Assembly (NCBI GenBank): GCA_029948255.1
Contig: JALIZF010001805.1
Location: forward strand, 192,501-256,500
DNA from: Telmatactis stephensoni
Lineage: Eukaryota > Cnidaria > Anthozoa > Actiniaria > Isophelliidae
Direction of reading: 5' to 3'
Length of the DNA: 64,000 nucleotides
Each line of letters starts with the position of its first letter. Positions within the stretch are counted from its first letter, which is position 1. The translations under genes and the position numbers were made by a program. Below the pieces are notes generated by a model. It searched no databases. It saw only the letters and a list, made by a program, of their open reading frames with translations, and was not told the origin of the DNA. Positions 36,180 through 48,710 of this stretch are shown one piece after another.

Positions 36180-38224
36180 TTCCATATATATCAATAATGG
36201 TTGTAGAAGAGATTCGTACATTGTTATTAAGGTATTTCTAGGTAAGAAATGTCTTTGATAGAAGACAAACTACTATACTAATCTTATTACATATATAGTC
36301 TATATGTAGTTTCCATGTTATTCTATTCTTTTATTCAATACACCAAGACATTTAACATAATCTTTCTGTTGTAGATGTATATATTCATATGCTTTAAAAT
36401 CAAGAAGTCGAATTTTTATTTGATCCCTGGCCTTAATTTATGTTGATGAGGATGGAATATGACAAAGTTTGATTTTTTTAATAAAAAGCTTGTTATTTAT
36501 AGTTTTTTTCTTGTTGACGCGTTCCTTTCCATCTCACTAGAAATCATACTAACCCGGTAAAACAATATCTATATTGTGTATTGTAATTGTAAATGTGAGA
36601 TGTGAAAAATAAAACAATCTTGAACTTATCATCAGCAAAAAGGTGGAATTTAAGTATTTTGAAACTATTGCGAATATCATTTACATATAATAGGGATACC
36701 AAAGGGCCTAGAACGGAGCCCTGTGAGACACCATATTGGATTTTTTCCTTGTTTGATATATAAGGATTTAGAGACATAGTCTGGTATCTACCAGATGAAT
36801 AGGATTCGAACCAATCATATAAACAGTCCATTATTCCATAAGTATAAAGCTTCCTCAAAAGCATTTTATTATTGTCAACTGTGTCGAAAGTCCTAGCTAA
36901 ATCGTTCTCAAACTCATTAATTATTCATGTGGTAATCAACCAACCAGGTGTCTCAAATTAGGTCACATGATGAACTTCGAAACCCCGGAAAGGCCGCTCT
37001 AAAGTATTTTGAAATGATTTCAAAGTCCGCTCTAAAGTACTTTTAAATGATTTCAAAGTACTTGGACTTGGAAATAATTTCCAGACAATCCTGGGGTGTT
37101 TTATTCCATCTATATCATATTATTATATCATAAATGTACTTTAGTAACGCTTTCTATAGTGACTCTTAGAAATATTAGCTCAGAAAAACATAGTACCTTA
37201 TCTACATTATCATTTAAAAGCGTTAAAAGACTACTGAAATATTTTCATTATAACCTGTACCGAGATTTGAACTCCTAACTACTAACTTACTAATCTCTAT
37301 TGCTTACCACTGAGCTACTAGCTAACTCGTTGACCAGAAAGGAATTTTTTGAAATGTTATAGAAACTATCCTTTCATGCATAACTATTAGTCAATAGTTT
37401 CATTATAATAAAATGGGTAAATATCTGACCAAAGATTCCTCCCAAATAATTAATGAGCTGCGCCTCGGACTGGAACTAATTGCGCGGACTTTGAAATACC
37501 GTCAAATCCTCATTGCCGGCTTTTAAACTTTACATAAAAACAGCACATGTGAATAGCGTATGGTCCATGTTAGCGGAATGAATTGTATTGACTATGTCTA
37601 GAACTTCATGGTGGGTCGAATGGCCCTTCCTAAAACCATATTGAGCGACAGACAAATATTATACATACATTTGTCAAAGATTCTATTAAACTTCGACAAT
37701 AATGAAATGGGTCGGTAGTTGCCAGGATCAGTGTCATCATCGGACTAGTCATAAACTAATAATCTTAGAGATCTCAAGCTTTGTTTGATATCGACCTGTT
37801 TGAACAGACAAATTCATTGATTTTGCTAGGTGTATATTAATAATATGCGTGAAAGCTTTTAACAGATTTACAGAACATGAATACAAGTCTTGAAGACTTG
37901 GTGCTTGGCAATGAAAAAATCTCTTTTCCTATCTGAGAAGATGTGACTGGGGTAAAGTAGGAAGTCTTAGGTTGACCAATTTGGTATAAATATTCAGTAA
38001 ATTCAATATTGCTTTCCGGTATCGTTTTAGTGGGGTTTTCTCCAATAATAATATAACCTAAGAAATTTGTGCAATTTGATTGGCTAAGAGCACTGGTATT
38101 TCAGCTTAATTTTGTAATTTCACGTGTGAAAATTACAGTTTCCTTGGCAACTGCTTTCATTCTTTGTCAAAAACGCTAAGAGAAAATGGCGGCCAAATGG
38201 GGAAGCTTTTTCCCGCTAAAAGGA

Positions 38225-38345
38225 AGTGATTTAAGTAATGTATAAAGAACGAGAGAGCGTGTTATATCGGTGGATAAAGATCCGAGCCGAAGGCGAGGAT
38301 CTTTAGACCCGATATAACACGCTCTCGAGTTCTTTATATTACTTA
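38225..38345. mobile_element. Hairpin MITE
   Basis: AAGTAATGTATAAAGAACGA with GAGCGTGTTATATCGG faces CCGATATAACACGCTCTCGA and TTCTTTATATTACTT around the GC-rich centre GAGCCGAAGGCGAG. Near-perfect arms of about 50 bp. Confidence 0.8.
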
Positions 38346-39118
38346 TCAAACGTCTAGTTGTCAATTATCATATTGGACCAGAATTTTCCAAGTTTGACTA
38401 CTTTTGGCTTAGCAAATCCAAGTTAAAGTTTATGCAAATGAACAAAAATCTTTATCCGATATAAAGATCTACGTTACGGTAGTGATTTCCATTGTGTTTT
38501 CTAATGAATTATTAATGAGTTTGATAATCATGAAAACAAGTCAAAAAGCTATAAAATGCAAGGGAAACGGGTTTTTGATGATTATGAAGAGTTCGTTTTT
38601 CCTTTTTTCTGCTGAAAAGATGATAAATGATCAAGCATAGCGACACGTGAAGTGAAAGTTTGTCAAAATAGCTTCAAACTGAAGGATTGACATGGCTGAA
38701 AAGTTCATGAAAGGTAATTTTCTACACTTATGCATTTATTGTCTATCTTATCTAGAAAGTTTTTTTTTGTCGTCTTTTTTTCAAACTATGCCGTTTTTAG
38801 TCACAAATGACAATTTGTTAGCGAGCCTGTTTTTCACTGATTGATTTCAGTGAAGTCATTATTCAGACCAAATTAAAATCGAAAACAAAATTACTGGTTT
38901 TACCTTCTCAACGTAGTTTTGACTTTGAATGATTTCTTTTTACTACTTGTCTTGAATATTGTCAGCTTTTCTTTTATCTAAACAGGCTTGAAAGCTATAT
39001 TTTCACTTTCACTTTCGAGTCGAAGTAGCTGAGTGTAAAGCGATTCAACCACGCGGTTGTTTTCCATCAAGTTTTCAGAAATGTCTTAGGTTATATTATT
39101 AACAAATAATAGCATGTT

Positions 39119-39124
<6 letters not shown>

Positions 39125-39152
<28 letters not shown>

Positions 39153-39258
39153 AATATTTCAAAATTGTCCCAAATTTCACTCGCCTACGGCTCGTGAAAT
39201 TTTGTTTAACAATTTTGAAATATCACTCGTGGTATTTATGCCAAATATCACTACAAAC
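39125..39258. mobile_element. Hairpin MITE
   Basis: GTGATATTTGGCATAAATAC and TGAATATTTCAAAATTGT are mirrored by ACAATTTTGAAATATCA and GTATTTATGCCAAATATCAC around CGCCTACGGCTCG. Confidence 0.8.
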
Positions 39259-39299
39259 CATGCTATTACCTATACCAATAACACAATAAAGTGTTGATA

Positions 39300-40850
39300 C
39301 CTAACCTGTTTGTCTTAATGTTGTAAAATTCATTTCAAAAAGGGATTGAAAATGGGATTTCTTGATAATACGAATTAAAGTAACTATTTTGTTTCTATAA
39401 TAAAGGTATCCCACACATGAATAATTTGTTTTTAATCCTTATTGATTCACGGATTCCTTTAGTGATCCGTCCAAGTGTTTAAGGTCTTCGGAGGTGCGAC
39501 TTTATTGACATTAATATTATTGATTTTTCTATACAGTATCGAGAAGATCTTATCTACATTGTCAAATTCGATTCTGGAGGCTTCCAAGTTGCTTTTCGAA
39601 AGTTCTTTTACAAATTCACATTCAGCGAATTTAGAAACGCATCTATCTATCTATCTATCTTTTTTTTTTCTTGTGGCGTTTGAAATTGTCTTTTCCTGAA
39701 GACATTATACAAAATTGAGAGTAGTGGTCACTAATGTGCGAGACAATGTTTCCACAACATGAAGAAAAAGGATAATTTGTACTGAAAATGTTGGCTATAA
39801 GTGTTGCTGAATTATTGTACTCTCGATCGCGAGTGGGTTTATCTATTGTTCGAAATAAATAAATACCAGCTCTGTAAAGAGAGAACTTAGCACTGGTTAA
39901 CACCTTTACATGAAAAGAGGTATCTTTTTTTCCATGTCTTACATGTCACGAATTTCATTATAGTCCAGTTGAGTAGATTGTTTGTATTTTTAGTCTAGTC
40001 CGAGTTGATCCGATTTGATCCGACCCGGACTTGTGATCCGTGTCCGATCCGACCCGGTTCGACTGATCCGGTCTGACTTTTGTTCCTGCCTATCTCTTGA
40101 GTGCCGATTGACCATGAACCAGTACATTCCATTACCAACATGAGATCGCAAAGGTTGTTAATGACGTTAGATTTCATTTCATCATATTTTTGTGATTTTT
40201 TAAGTGCTTTAGATGAGAAGGTTTTAGGTCTTATCATTAGTTTTGAAAGAGTAAGACAAGAGATCACAACAAGACATCTGCGTGGCTTGGGCACGGCAGA
40301 GCGACGGGATATCACAGTTTACAGGCAAAAGACACAGGTGATCTTAAAGCAATCCTGCCCTTAGGTAGCACGTGTAGAAAATCATTAATTTCAATGTCCG
40401 AGAAACAATTGGACATCTCTCCACTGTTATTTAGTTTATTCTATTCCGATTGGATCAGGTTTTACCTTATGTAATACCATGATCACCTCGGGATCCATTG
40501 TTTAAAGAGGGACGTTTAATGTCTAACATCCCTCCTACCTGAATAGAAATGAGGGAGATTTAGAACTAAATTTCCCTCATACATCATTAACGAGGGTAAT
40601 TATTTAGAACTAAATTTCCCTCATTACTATTAATATTAATAACAATAAATCTTTATTTAATGAGGGTATGACATTGATTACCGGTTACCCGGTACTTTCC
40701 GTAATGGCCCTCACTATTCATGAGGTACAGTCCCTCATATAACAATCATCGGCACGATCGCACTGCACACTCCTTCGCGTGTGGGAATTTATTTTACTTT
40801 GCGCATGTGCGTAACCAAGCAAAGAAAGCATCGTGAAAACAATTTTGCTA
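39300..40850. other. No gene seen; short repeats
   Basis: Contains an (ATCT)n run at about 39642-39660, GATCCGA-type repeats at 40000-40080 related to 32600-32660, and TTAGAACTAAATTTCCCTC direct repeats at 40560-40625. No supported ORF. Confidence 0.4.
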
Positions 40851-40854
40851 ATTC

Positions 40855-41240
40855 AAATAGGCCACGTTCGAGATATCAAGATTCCTAGCATGATAGCGAA
40901 GCTCACAGGAGTAAACTGCCGAAATAACCACCTAGCAGAAAGAGAATAAGTGTATACGATATTGGAAATTATTTAGAAATCAGTAGAAACTAGTTGACTG
41001 ACCTAAAATCACGAATAATGTGTCGCTTTTTATTCTAATTATTAATTAATTACCTTTCGATCCAATGACACATTATTTGTGATTTTTGGTCAGAAATCAA
41101 ATTTCTACTGATTTCTAAATAATTTCCAATATCGTATACACTTATTCTCTTTCTGCTAGGTGGTTATTTCGGCAGTTTAATTACTCCTGTGAGCCTCGCT
41201 ATCATGCTAGGAATCTTGATATCTCGAACGTGACCTATTG
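40855..41240. mobile_element. Fold-back MITE with about 150-bp arms
   Basis: AATAGGTCACGTTCGAG-type ends and the internal block CTAGCATGATAGCGA / ATCGTATACACTTATTCTC occur in both orientations around about 41045. Confidence 0.8.
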
Positions 41241-41959
41241 CTCAACAACCTTCAAATCTAACGTATCAGTGTAACGCACTCTCTTAGTAACAGTCAATTG
41301 AATTTCAAACTGCTCTCAAATTACCACATGTAATCACCTATCAGGTTACTGGCAGTTACGATTACCGGAAACTCTCCATTATTAGCGTCTCAACACAGGA
41401 AACCCAAAATACTAATTGATTTATTCGTTCATTTACGCTCTTAAAAGCCGGCCCCCCTGTGGCTAGGACAACTCGCATAAAGAGTTTAGTAGTTTCCTGT
41501 ATTTACCTATTGGAAAGAAAACGGTAGACACTTGGGCTCCAGGTTTGCCAGGTGTATCAAGAGAACTGAGAACCTCCTTTTTGGAGCATTGGACTTAGCG
41601 AGGCCACGCCTTATTATTTACCAAGGGTGTGTCCGCCCTATGTCTACATTCGTGCCTAGTTTTACTTAGTTCTCTTATATTTCTTCAATCATTTTACAGA
41701 GTTGGATGACCCTTCACTTTTGTCACAAGTACATATAACTTTAGTCATTTTTCTTAGTCTTTCTTCATATCAGAATCCTGGTTTTCTTATTAGAATCTCA
41801 CGAAGCTTCTACAATGTCTAATAGTCATATGATTTCTTTTGACCAATCTTAGAGTACAACTAGCCCCACGTGTGAATGATAAACACTGTCAATTATTAGC
41901 TATAATGTTTAGAAAACTAGTAGGAATATAGAAGTGTACTGAAACTCTCGCTGCTCAGA

Positions 41960-43174
41960 GAGGGTCTCAATGGGGGGGGGGGGGGTATCAGTCACGACTC
42001 ACGCTTAAAAAAATCGCTTTTTCACGACTCACGGTTAATTTTTCCGAATCACGGTTAACTTAAGCGTTTTGAAAGATTTCCGATATAGCATGAAGAAAAA
42101 AATCGTTTTGAATTGAATTGCTGTTTCTTTTTGGCTGCTTGTCTCTTTGGCAAAAATGTTAATACGTTTAGCTCTGATTCGCCATCGGATCCTACTAGTA
42201 ATGGAAACTCCAAGTCAAGCTGTTGTTGGGTAGCAACTTAGCAATCCGAAAATTTTCAATCCTTCCGCCCATCTTTGCCAGACGATATAGCTTGAGTTCA
42301 AATAAACCCAAGCCGAACGTTTTGGCCTGTTCCTTGAGGCCCAGATCATCAATTATTTGCCTCTTGAGATCAGGGTAGTAACGAGGTATATAGTTTTTGC
42401 CGTGATCCCGATCCCAGGGATAAAAATCTGATCCTTGATCCCCAAAATAAGGGCAATTTTGATCCCTGATCCCGTCTTAAAAAAGTGATCCCTGAAAAAC
42501 GTTGCCGGTGATCCAGATTACGGCTAAAGACAGTGATCCCGATCCCAAGGCTAAAAATCTGATCCCTGAGCCTAGAAAATAATGCTGATGTGATCCCTGA
42601 GCCCAAAAATAATGCTGACCCCTGATCCCATATACCTCGTTACTACCCTGTAGATCGTTGATCAAAGGTTGGTCATTAATCTTTAAACGGACCTTATACC
42701 GCTCACAGGGCTTCTCTTCACCCGTCCGATAGAAGCTTACCATGCCTCTTATGACGGACATGGTCTTATAAACACAAGAGTCTTCGAAGTATTCGAGTAC
42801 AAGTACAAGTCGAAGCAAAAACTATCACACGAATTACACAAGTTAGTTGATCATTGACACACTGAGGAGAGTAAAAACTGAGACGCCTGGACAAAGGCCA
42901 CCAAGAGTGACATAGTGAGCGCCTGGCTGACGCCTAGTCAACTCGCCCAGGAAGACCAGGCAACGCTCAAATGTCACTGCATGGTCTCACGCCCCAGCGC
43001 CACAGGAGAGTTCACCTAGACTTTAGATCACTTAAATGTACTATAAAAAACGAAAATCACGGCTCACGCTACAAAAATTATTCACGGCTCACGATTACTT
43101 TTTTCGAATTTTCACGACTCACGGTTAATTTTTTAAGCGTTTCACGACTCACGCTTAACCCCATTGAGACCCTC
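41960..43174. mobile_element. 1.2-kb element with GAGGGTCTCAATGGGG ends
   Basis: Perfect 16-bp inverted termini GAGGGTCTCAATGGGG and CCCCATTGAGACCCTC lie between CTCAGA direct repeats (41954-41959 and 43175-43180). CACGACTCACGGTTAATTTT repeats occur near both ends. A GGGATCA MITE is nested at 42371-42650. No transposase frame was seen. Confidence 0.8.
42371..42650. mobile_element. MITE rich in GGGATCA repeats, copy 2 (nested)
   Basis: Same CAGGGTAGTAACGAGGTATA termini as 35230-35483, with TGATCCC repeats in the opposite orientation. Clear target duplication not seen. Confidence 0.8.
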
Positions 43175-43913
43175 CTCAGAGTGAGAGCAGAAGTCATATA
43201 AGCAGAATAAACATACTACGAACGGTACCATCCCTACGGAGATTTCCTTCGTAACACTGTTTTCCATACTTACAGTTTTATGTTAATGGATTTAATTACA
43301 TTTAAAATTAATGAAAACGCTGTATGTCGTATGTCCTTTCGTTTGACATGTACTGCCGCACCCAAAACTTGATACTGCCAGTACAAACATACATAGGAAT
43401 ATTCTCAAGTGTCTGAGATATCAAAATTAGTTACCTTGTTTTAAAGCTAAGGAGATAGAATAATAGACCGATACGATACAATATCGACAACACAGTCATA
43501 GCCACACCTTTCATCGGTACTTACAGTAATAGTGAAGTGGAATTCCGAAATAGTTTATTGCTACTAATTTTCGCAATAGTTAGTTTCTTAATTAATTTTC
43601 GCGATTTGAAACAATTTGGAAATTAAAGAACCGCGAAAACGATTCTTGCAAACATTTACAACATTCTGTCCCAATATAATAGAACTCGCTAAAATTACGT
43701 CTCACAAAACACGCCCCTAAAAGGTGATTTTCTTGCTGAGAAGAAGAAACAAGATGAAAAAAATGCCTTTTAAATTTCATTGCATGGCTACTTTCATCTG
43801 ACGAGTTCGTGAGTATTTGTACAAACTACTTGAACAAATATTCAATTATCTCCGCTGATAAAACGGTGTGAAATCTTTTTCGTGCACGTGAAGCTCGTCA
43901 TCGATCGATATCT

Positions 43914-44140
43914 AATTACTCGGGCTTCCTGTGGAATGCCCGAGGTATAAATTGCCCTTCGTTTGTCTTCGGCCACAAAAAGCAGTCACATGGTCAGTAG
44001 CTATCACGTGATCGATACATTTCACGTGATCAATAACTTTGCTCGTGGTCGAAGTTGAACAGCTTTGAAGGCTTCGATTCCCTTCGCTTTCGCTTAGCTT
44101 CTTGGTTTATAAATGATGTGAGGTACAGTACCACCCAGAG
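43914..44140 (+). mobile_element. Helentron/HINE-like 5' end
   Basis: TAATTACTCGGGCTTCCTG folds with GGAATGCCCGAG, as at the left ends of 34740-36179 and 59479-62590. The matching 3' hairpin was not found, so the copy is partial or longer than recognised. Confidence 0.5.
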
Positions 44141-44149
44141 TTATCTTAA

Positions 44150-44270
44150 CTCAAAAACGCGTTTTGAACGCGTCTATTTTGCGTTTAAACGCGTTTAAAC
44201 ACGTTTAAACGCATTTAAACGCAAACGCGTTGCTCGTTTTATTAACTTAAACGCGTTTAAACGCGTTGAC
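44150..44270. repeat. Tandem ACGCGTTTAA repeat
   Basis: Repeated GCGTTTAAACGC and ACGCGTTTAAACGCGTT units, each self-complementary, form a short array able to fold on itself. Confidence 0.75.
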
Positions 44271-44626
44271 CGAGAACACGTAATCACGCAAACAAAAGCC
44301 ATTGTAAATCCTTTGTTAAACGATCTTTTGTCTACCGAGAGTAAGATTATTCATTAAAACTAAAGGTTGAGTTAGCGAACTGAAATTTTATTTACTCACT
44401 GAGAAAGGTTAATAAAAAACATTAAGAGATATCTCTAAAGTTTTACATGCACTTATTATATAAATTGTTTTGACACTGGCGGACGAAACAGCGTGACCCG
44501 GCAATAATGCTCAAATAAAATCGCTTTTTTAATCACCTTCATTTTAGAGTTCCGTGTTATTTTCTTGTAACACCGGATCCAAGTCTTTTTAGTTGTCTAA
44601 GAATTAAAAAGGTTGCAATATGCTAA

Positions 44627-44894
44627 AAGCCCGGTAATACAAGCAACAAAATCGTGCAACTTGTCGCGCAGCATTGTTGCGTTGCAAGTTGCAGAGCAAA
44701 TGTTGCTCGTATTACCACCCCGTGCGCAACAAATTTTCTTTGTTGCAAAAAGTAGACAGTGCTTCTACTTCGTGCAACAAAAAAAAATTTGTTGCGCGCG
44801 GGGTGGTAATACGAGCAACATTTGCTCTACAACTTGCAATGCAACAATGTTGCGCGACAAGCTGCACGATTTTGTTGCTTGTATTACCGGGCCT
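44627..44894. mobile_element. PIF/Harbinger-like palindromic MITE
   Basis: TAA flanks both ends (44624-44626 and 44895-44897). Arms of about 125 bp, such as CGGTAATACAAGCAACAAAA and its complement, mirror each other and contain many GTTGC / GCAAC blocks. A half copy lies at 28387-28500. Confidence 0.8.
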
Positions 44895-45447
44895 TAAGTT
44901 TCAAACACGGAGTTTTAATTGAACACGTCAAGGTGTGAAATTGACAAGTTGTTTATACCTGATTTGCATGTGCTACAAGTAGAACTTCGGCTTGAAATTT
45001 TATACGAGAGAAAGAGCATCAACAAGGACTGTATTATTTCAAATCATATTTTATTAATAGCTCTACAAATTAATAACTTACAAAATGGTAGTTATTTGGC
45101 TATTTATTTACTCAATTATTGATTTCTGCTTAAATACTTAATACCTCGTATATATGAATCTATCGCCTTTCTACAAGCAGCCCATTGAGCTTCGACATTT
45201 CTTGGAGGAACGGGAAAATGTCTAATGACAGCTTCTTTGATATGTGAAATTCTTACTGCATCTAAGGCCTGTTTACCTTGCACCCCTCTAACATTTCGGC
45301 CTTCGAGTTCTTCTTTATTAAATAGAAACTTAACTAACTTAACGGCAAAGTTTTTCTCAGAGACCGCCTCCTTACTTAAACGAAAAAAATCTGGAGCTGG
45401 CGAGATACTGATGGCCTGAGGTTCACTTATCACTGGTGGAATACTAA

Positions 45448-45857
45448 CGGCCCTAGGCCTACTCCAGGCCCTAAAATCGCCGTTATTTTGGGCGATCTTG
45501 GGCGATATTAGGCGATCTTAGGCGATCTTGGGAATTTTAACCATTTCGAGTTGGCGCTCTTGGGCGATATTGAGCGATCTTGGGCGATCTTGGGCGATCT
45601 TGGGCGATCTTAGGCGATCTTGGGAATTTTAGCCATTTCGAGTTGGCGCTCTTGGCAGGTTAGGCGCTCTTGGGCGATATTGAGCGATCTTGGGCGATCT
45701 TAGCTTAGGCGATCTTAGGCGATTTTGGCCCTGTTCACACTACAGTTTTAGATCGATCTGAGATCGATCCAGCTTGAAGCGATGTACTAGATTGGATCGA
45801 TCTCAGATCGATCTAATGCTGTAGTGTGAACGGGGCCTTTAGGGCCCGGAGTAGGCC
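45448..45857. mobile_element. MITE with GGCGATCTT tandem repeats and a nested MITE
   Basis: GGCCTACTCCAGGCCCTAAA at the left faces TTAGGGCCCGGAGTAGGCC at the right. The middle is tandem GGCGATCTTG units. A smaller inverted-repeat element with ends GGCCCTGTTCACACTACAG and CTGTAGTGTGAACGGGGCC is nested at about 45727-45838. Related to 7213-7415. Confidence 0.75.
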
Positions 45858-46122
45858 TGGCCCAAGATTCACTAATTACTGGTAGAATACCGGCGGCCTG
45901 AGGTTCGGCAAATTCTGCATTTTCTGAGGGGTCAAAGTCAAAGTATTCAAGATGTGAATTGTCTCTTTGTGAAAACATTTCTATGATCAGATTTGACTTG
46001 TCAACGGTCATCTTATGGTACTCAATACATTCTCTCTGTTGCCATCAATTTTTTCTAAATAGTTAATCACTTCTGGGTCGCTCCTTAGTGGATCACAACC
46101 TCTTAAAAACGAGCTAATATGA

Positions 46123-46525
46123 CCCGGGGGGGACTCCTATATATAAGGGGACGGGGATGCTCGTCGGAAATTTTGAAAATGACCCCTAAAAGGTACCAGA
46201 GTGGAAGTGGCAACAATTGATTTCAACCCCTAAAAGGTACCAATTCAAAAACAATAATAAAGAATTAAGGTAACGAAACACTTTGTTATCGATGTGCTTT
46301 GAAGATTCAATTCAGATCATCAAAATCGTCCCTTTCATGCTTAGTTTAGGTAGTTTATTTACCCCAAAACAGTCCCTAAAAGGTACCAGCTATGTCTCTG
46401 GTATTCCAATAAGTCTGAGACACCCTAAAAGGTACCAGATTGCAGACTTTGACCCCTAAAAGGTACGACGAGCATCCCCGTCCATTTACGATCGGAGTCC
46501 CCCCCCCCCCCCCCCCCCCCCCGGG
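46123..46525. mobile_element. hAT-type MITE, CCCGGAGG family, copy 3
   Basis: Flanked by 8-bp TAATATGA (46115-46122 and 46526-46533). Ends CCCGGGGGGG and a run of C followed by GGG. Interior repeats CCCCTAAAAGGTACCA. Confidence 0.88.
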
Positions 46526-46560
46526 TAATATGATGTGCCGTTTCCTTTGATGTAAACTTT

Positions 46561-47660
46561 TCCTTAGAGTGCAAACAGTAAATTCGTGAAATTCTATTTT
46601 TCCAATGATCGCAAAAATGTACCTTATATTTGAACGTATTACCTTATAAACAAACCAATTTTCGATAAACACAGCGTTTACGAAGCCGTTCCGAATGAAA
46701 TAGGAAACCCAAGCATGGGAAAATCCGCCGATATTTTAGTGCATTTTTACTTTGATAAGAATTCTACTTGGCTGCCGCCATCATTTACTAATAAAACGAA
46801 ATGCCAAACGTCGTCTTGTTTTTGACCTCGTAAAATTCAAGATTATCTTGAAGTGTGGCCGTTTATTGTGGATTTGGTTGAGGCAATTTCTCAACAGAAC
46901 TTACATGTTTGATCGAAATTTTGTTTTCCAGCCGTGTTTACATTTACTAGTTAAAGATGCGAAGATAGGTTGAACATAATTTATATTTCTCAATGGTTCT
47001 GTTACATTTTATATAGTACTTCAGTTTTTCATTTTGCTCATGTAGAAATTTAAATAAACTTACTAAGGGCACTAGGACAAAGTCGGTGTGTGTGTATGCA
47101 CAAGTCGAAGTAAACCCCCACCCCCACGTACCCCAACAGGGACAGGCCTTCAAATGTGTCTAAAGGAGCATGTATACAATTTGTCTGCGCATGTCTGTGT
47201 TTTTGGCTTGAAATTCATTTGCATATCGAATGCAAGAAATTTTATGTTGACACGGAATATTTGGCTGGCTATCTCGTTTTTCTAAATTATGTTTAACTAC
47301 CGAAATACTGAGACAACTAAAACATGAGCAGCCTACCTACCGCTAGTGCGCTGTGGATAACTATCCAGATCGAAGGCACCCCAGATGGGAAAATATCACG
47401 CGTCAAATTCCGCACGGGATCTAGACTTTTGGGAATAAAGACAGTAGTTCTCTGAATCCAATTGCTTCTGAGTCTAAATCCCGTGTGAAGATTGTTTAAT
47501 ATTCGATGCTAAAAGCCATGTTGTGGTTTTCGTTAACGATTAGTTATAGTTGCTTATGGGGTCCAAAATATGAACTTACGACCCGCTCTTTAAAGTCTGC
47601 CTTTTGTAAAATTCAACGCCTTTCCGTTCCGCCTCTGCCCCCCTTCCCCCTACTTCAATT
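46561..47660. other. No gene seen
   Basis: AT-rich sequence without recognised ORF, exon or repeat boundaries. Confidence 0.4.
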
Positions 47661-47667
47661 CTATTTG

Positions 47668-48358
47668 TGTTGACATAGCAACGGTAAACAAAGATGGCTG
47701 AAATCAATTTTTCTGTAATATCGCTCGAACTCGAGCAGCTCTAGACAAGGGACTACGTGGGCAAAAAAACTACACACTACTTAAGGCAAAGAAATTTTAA
47801 GGCACAATTCAACAATTTTTACCAAGCCGTTTTTGAATAAATTATAAACAATTAAAAAATGAAATTTATTGATTAGCTTATTAAGTAATAAGCTTACCCA
47901 AGTTTAATCACAATTATTTTCCTGTCAGTAGGTAAAATGAGGTCAAGAGGTTTTTTTTTGCCAGTTTCAGTGGGATTGGTGTTGCCATGGCAACAATATA
48001 AAAATTAGGCTGAAATCAGTTTTCCTGAAATATCTCTTGATTTCAAAGAATTCCAGGTACCCAAATACTATGTAACAAAGTACACACCAAGGTAAAGGAG
48101 ATAACATAGAATTAAAACTCTTTGATAGAAGTGATTTGGAATAAACGAACAGAAATTTGCAAATTCGCATCATTTGTGTTTTCGCGATTTATTCAAAAAC
48201 GGCTTGGTAAAATGCTTGGAATTTAGACTTAATTTTTCTTTGTTTTAGTATGTAGTTTACTGCCCTAATGTCCCTTGTCTAGAGCTGCTTGAGTTCGAAA
48301 GATGTTTTAGAAAAAAATAATTTCAGCCATTTTTGCTTACCGTTGCTATGTCATCACA
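47668..48358. mobile_element. Inverted-repeat element, about 690 bp
   Basis: TGACATAGCAACGGTAA and GATGGCTGAAATCAATTTTT at the left face ATTTCAGCCATTTTTGC and TTACCGTTGCTATGTCA at the right. Inner blocks AGCTCTAGACAAGGGAC and ACCAAGCCGTTTTTGAATAA are mirrored too. Confidence 0.75.
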
Positions 48359-48440
48359 AATCGAAGTGAAATAGATAAAAATGAAAACTTTGATTTAAGT
48401 CCAATAACTAGTGTAAAAACCGTTTTAGTTGGTCAAGAGT

Positions 48441-48710
48441 AGCCTCCTCCGCAGGCAACACTGCATTATTTTCATTGTTTTCGGGAAAAAAAGCCGCTGT
48501 TAGGGCTTCCTGTGTTGCGAAGTCTCCGAGCGCGAGACTCGGAGAAACTCCTCCCGAAATCCTCGCGAGACTCGCGAAACTCCACCCGTTTTTCTTTCCC
48601 CCTTACCCCCTCCCCCCTCATCTTTTTTGGCTCGCTCCCAGTCTCTCTTCTTTGCAACAGGAAGCCCAGGAAGCCCAAGAGATAAAAGGAGTTGCCTGCG
48701 GAGGAGGCTA
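48441..48710. mobile_element. MITE with 10-bp target-site duplication
   Basis: Termini AGCCTCCTCCGCAGGCAAC and GTTGCCTGCGGAGGAGGCTA lie between copies of GGTCAAGAGT (48431-48440 and 48711-48720). It shares duplication length and AGCC start with the element at 2719-2890. Its right end is 230 bp from the exon of the 931-aa secreted protein gene. Confidence 0.88.

Larger units (their letters stand above)
34300..38050 (-). mobile_element. CR1-like LINE, decayed, split by a Helentron-like insertion
   Basis: On the minus strand, pieces of an ORF2 follow in family order. About 38040-37560 gives SQIGKEIFSLPS, GNYRPISLLS and the QYGFRKGHS region. 36864-36544 gives VSQGSVLGP, LLYVNDI and FADD (reverse transcriptase active site). 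To about 36180 follow KKSNFVIFHP and YVKCLGVL. After the insertion at 34740-36179, WSQASK, LILQKRALRLIF, HSYETRSS and RLWNEIPAHV reach about 34300. Several frameshifts and stops make it inactive. Joining the flanks across the insertion restores YGISVWSQASK in frame, so the LINE predates the insertion. Confidence 0.85.
45116..46560 (-). pseudogene. BEN-like-domain ORF broken by two MITEs
   Basis: Minus-strand pieces: about 46560-46526 plus 46122-46020 (KFTSKETAHHISSFLRGCDP, LRSDPEVINYLEKIDGN), a one-base frameshift, 46011-45858 (MTVDKSNLIIEMFSQ, FAEPQAAGILPVISES), then 45433-45116 (FFRLSKEAVSEKNFAVKL, EELEGRNVRG, FPVPPRNVEAQWAACRKAID) ending in a stop. The last part has the spacing of a BEN domain, a DNA-binding fold. 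A MITE at 46123-46525 splits the frame, and removing one 8-bp duplication restores it. A second MITE at 45448-45857 interrupts it again. An EPQA...PVIS motif is repeated either side of the second insertion. It looks like a dead copy of a lineage-specific, possibly transposon-borne gene. Confidence 0.6.

Noticed and set aside
37255..37325. tRNA-like sequence on the minus strand
   Set aside because: TAGCTCAGTGGTAAGC looks like an A box, but the T-arm is too degenerate for a functional tRNA.
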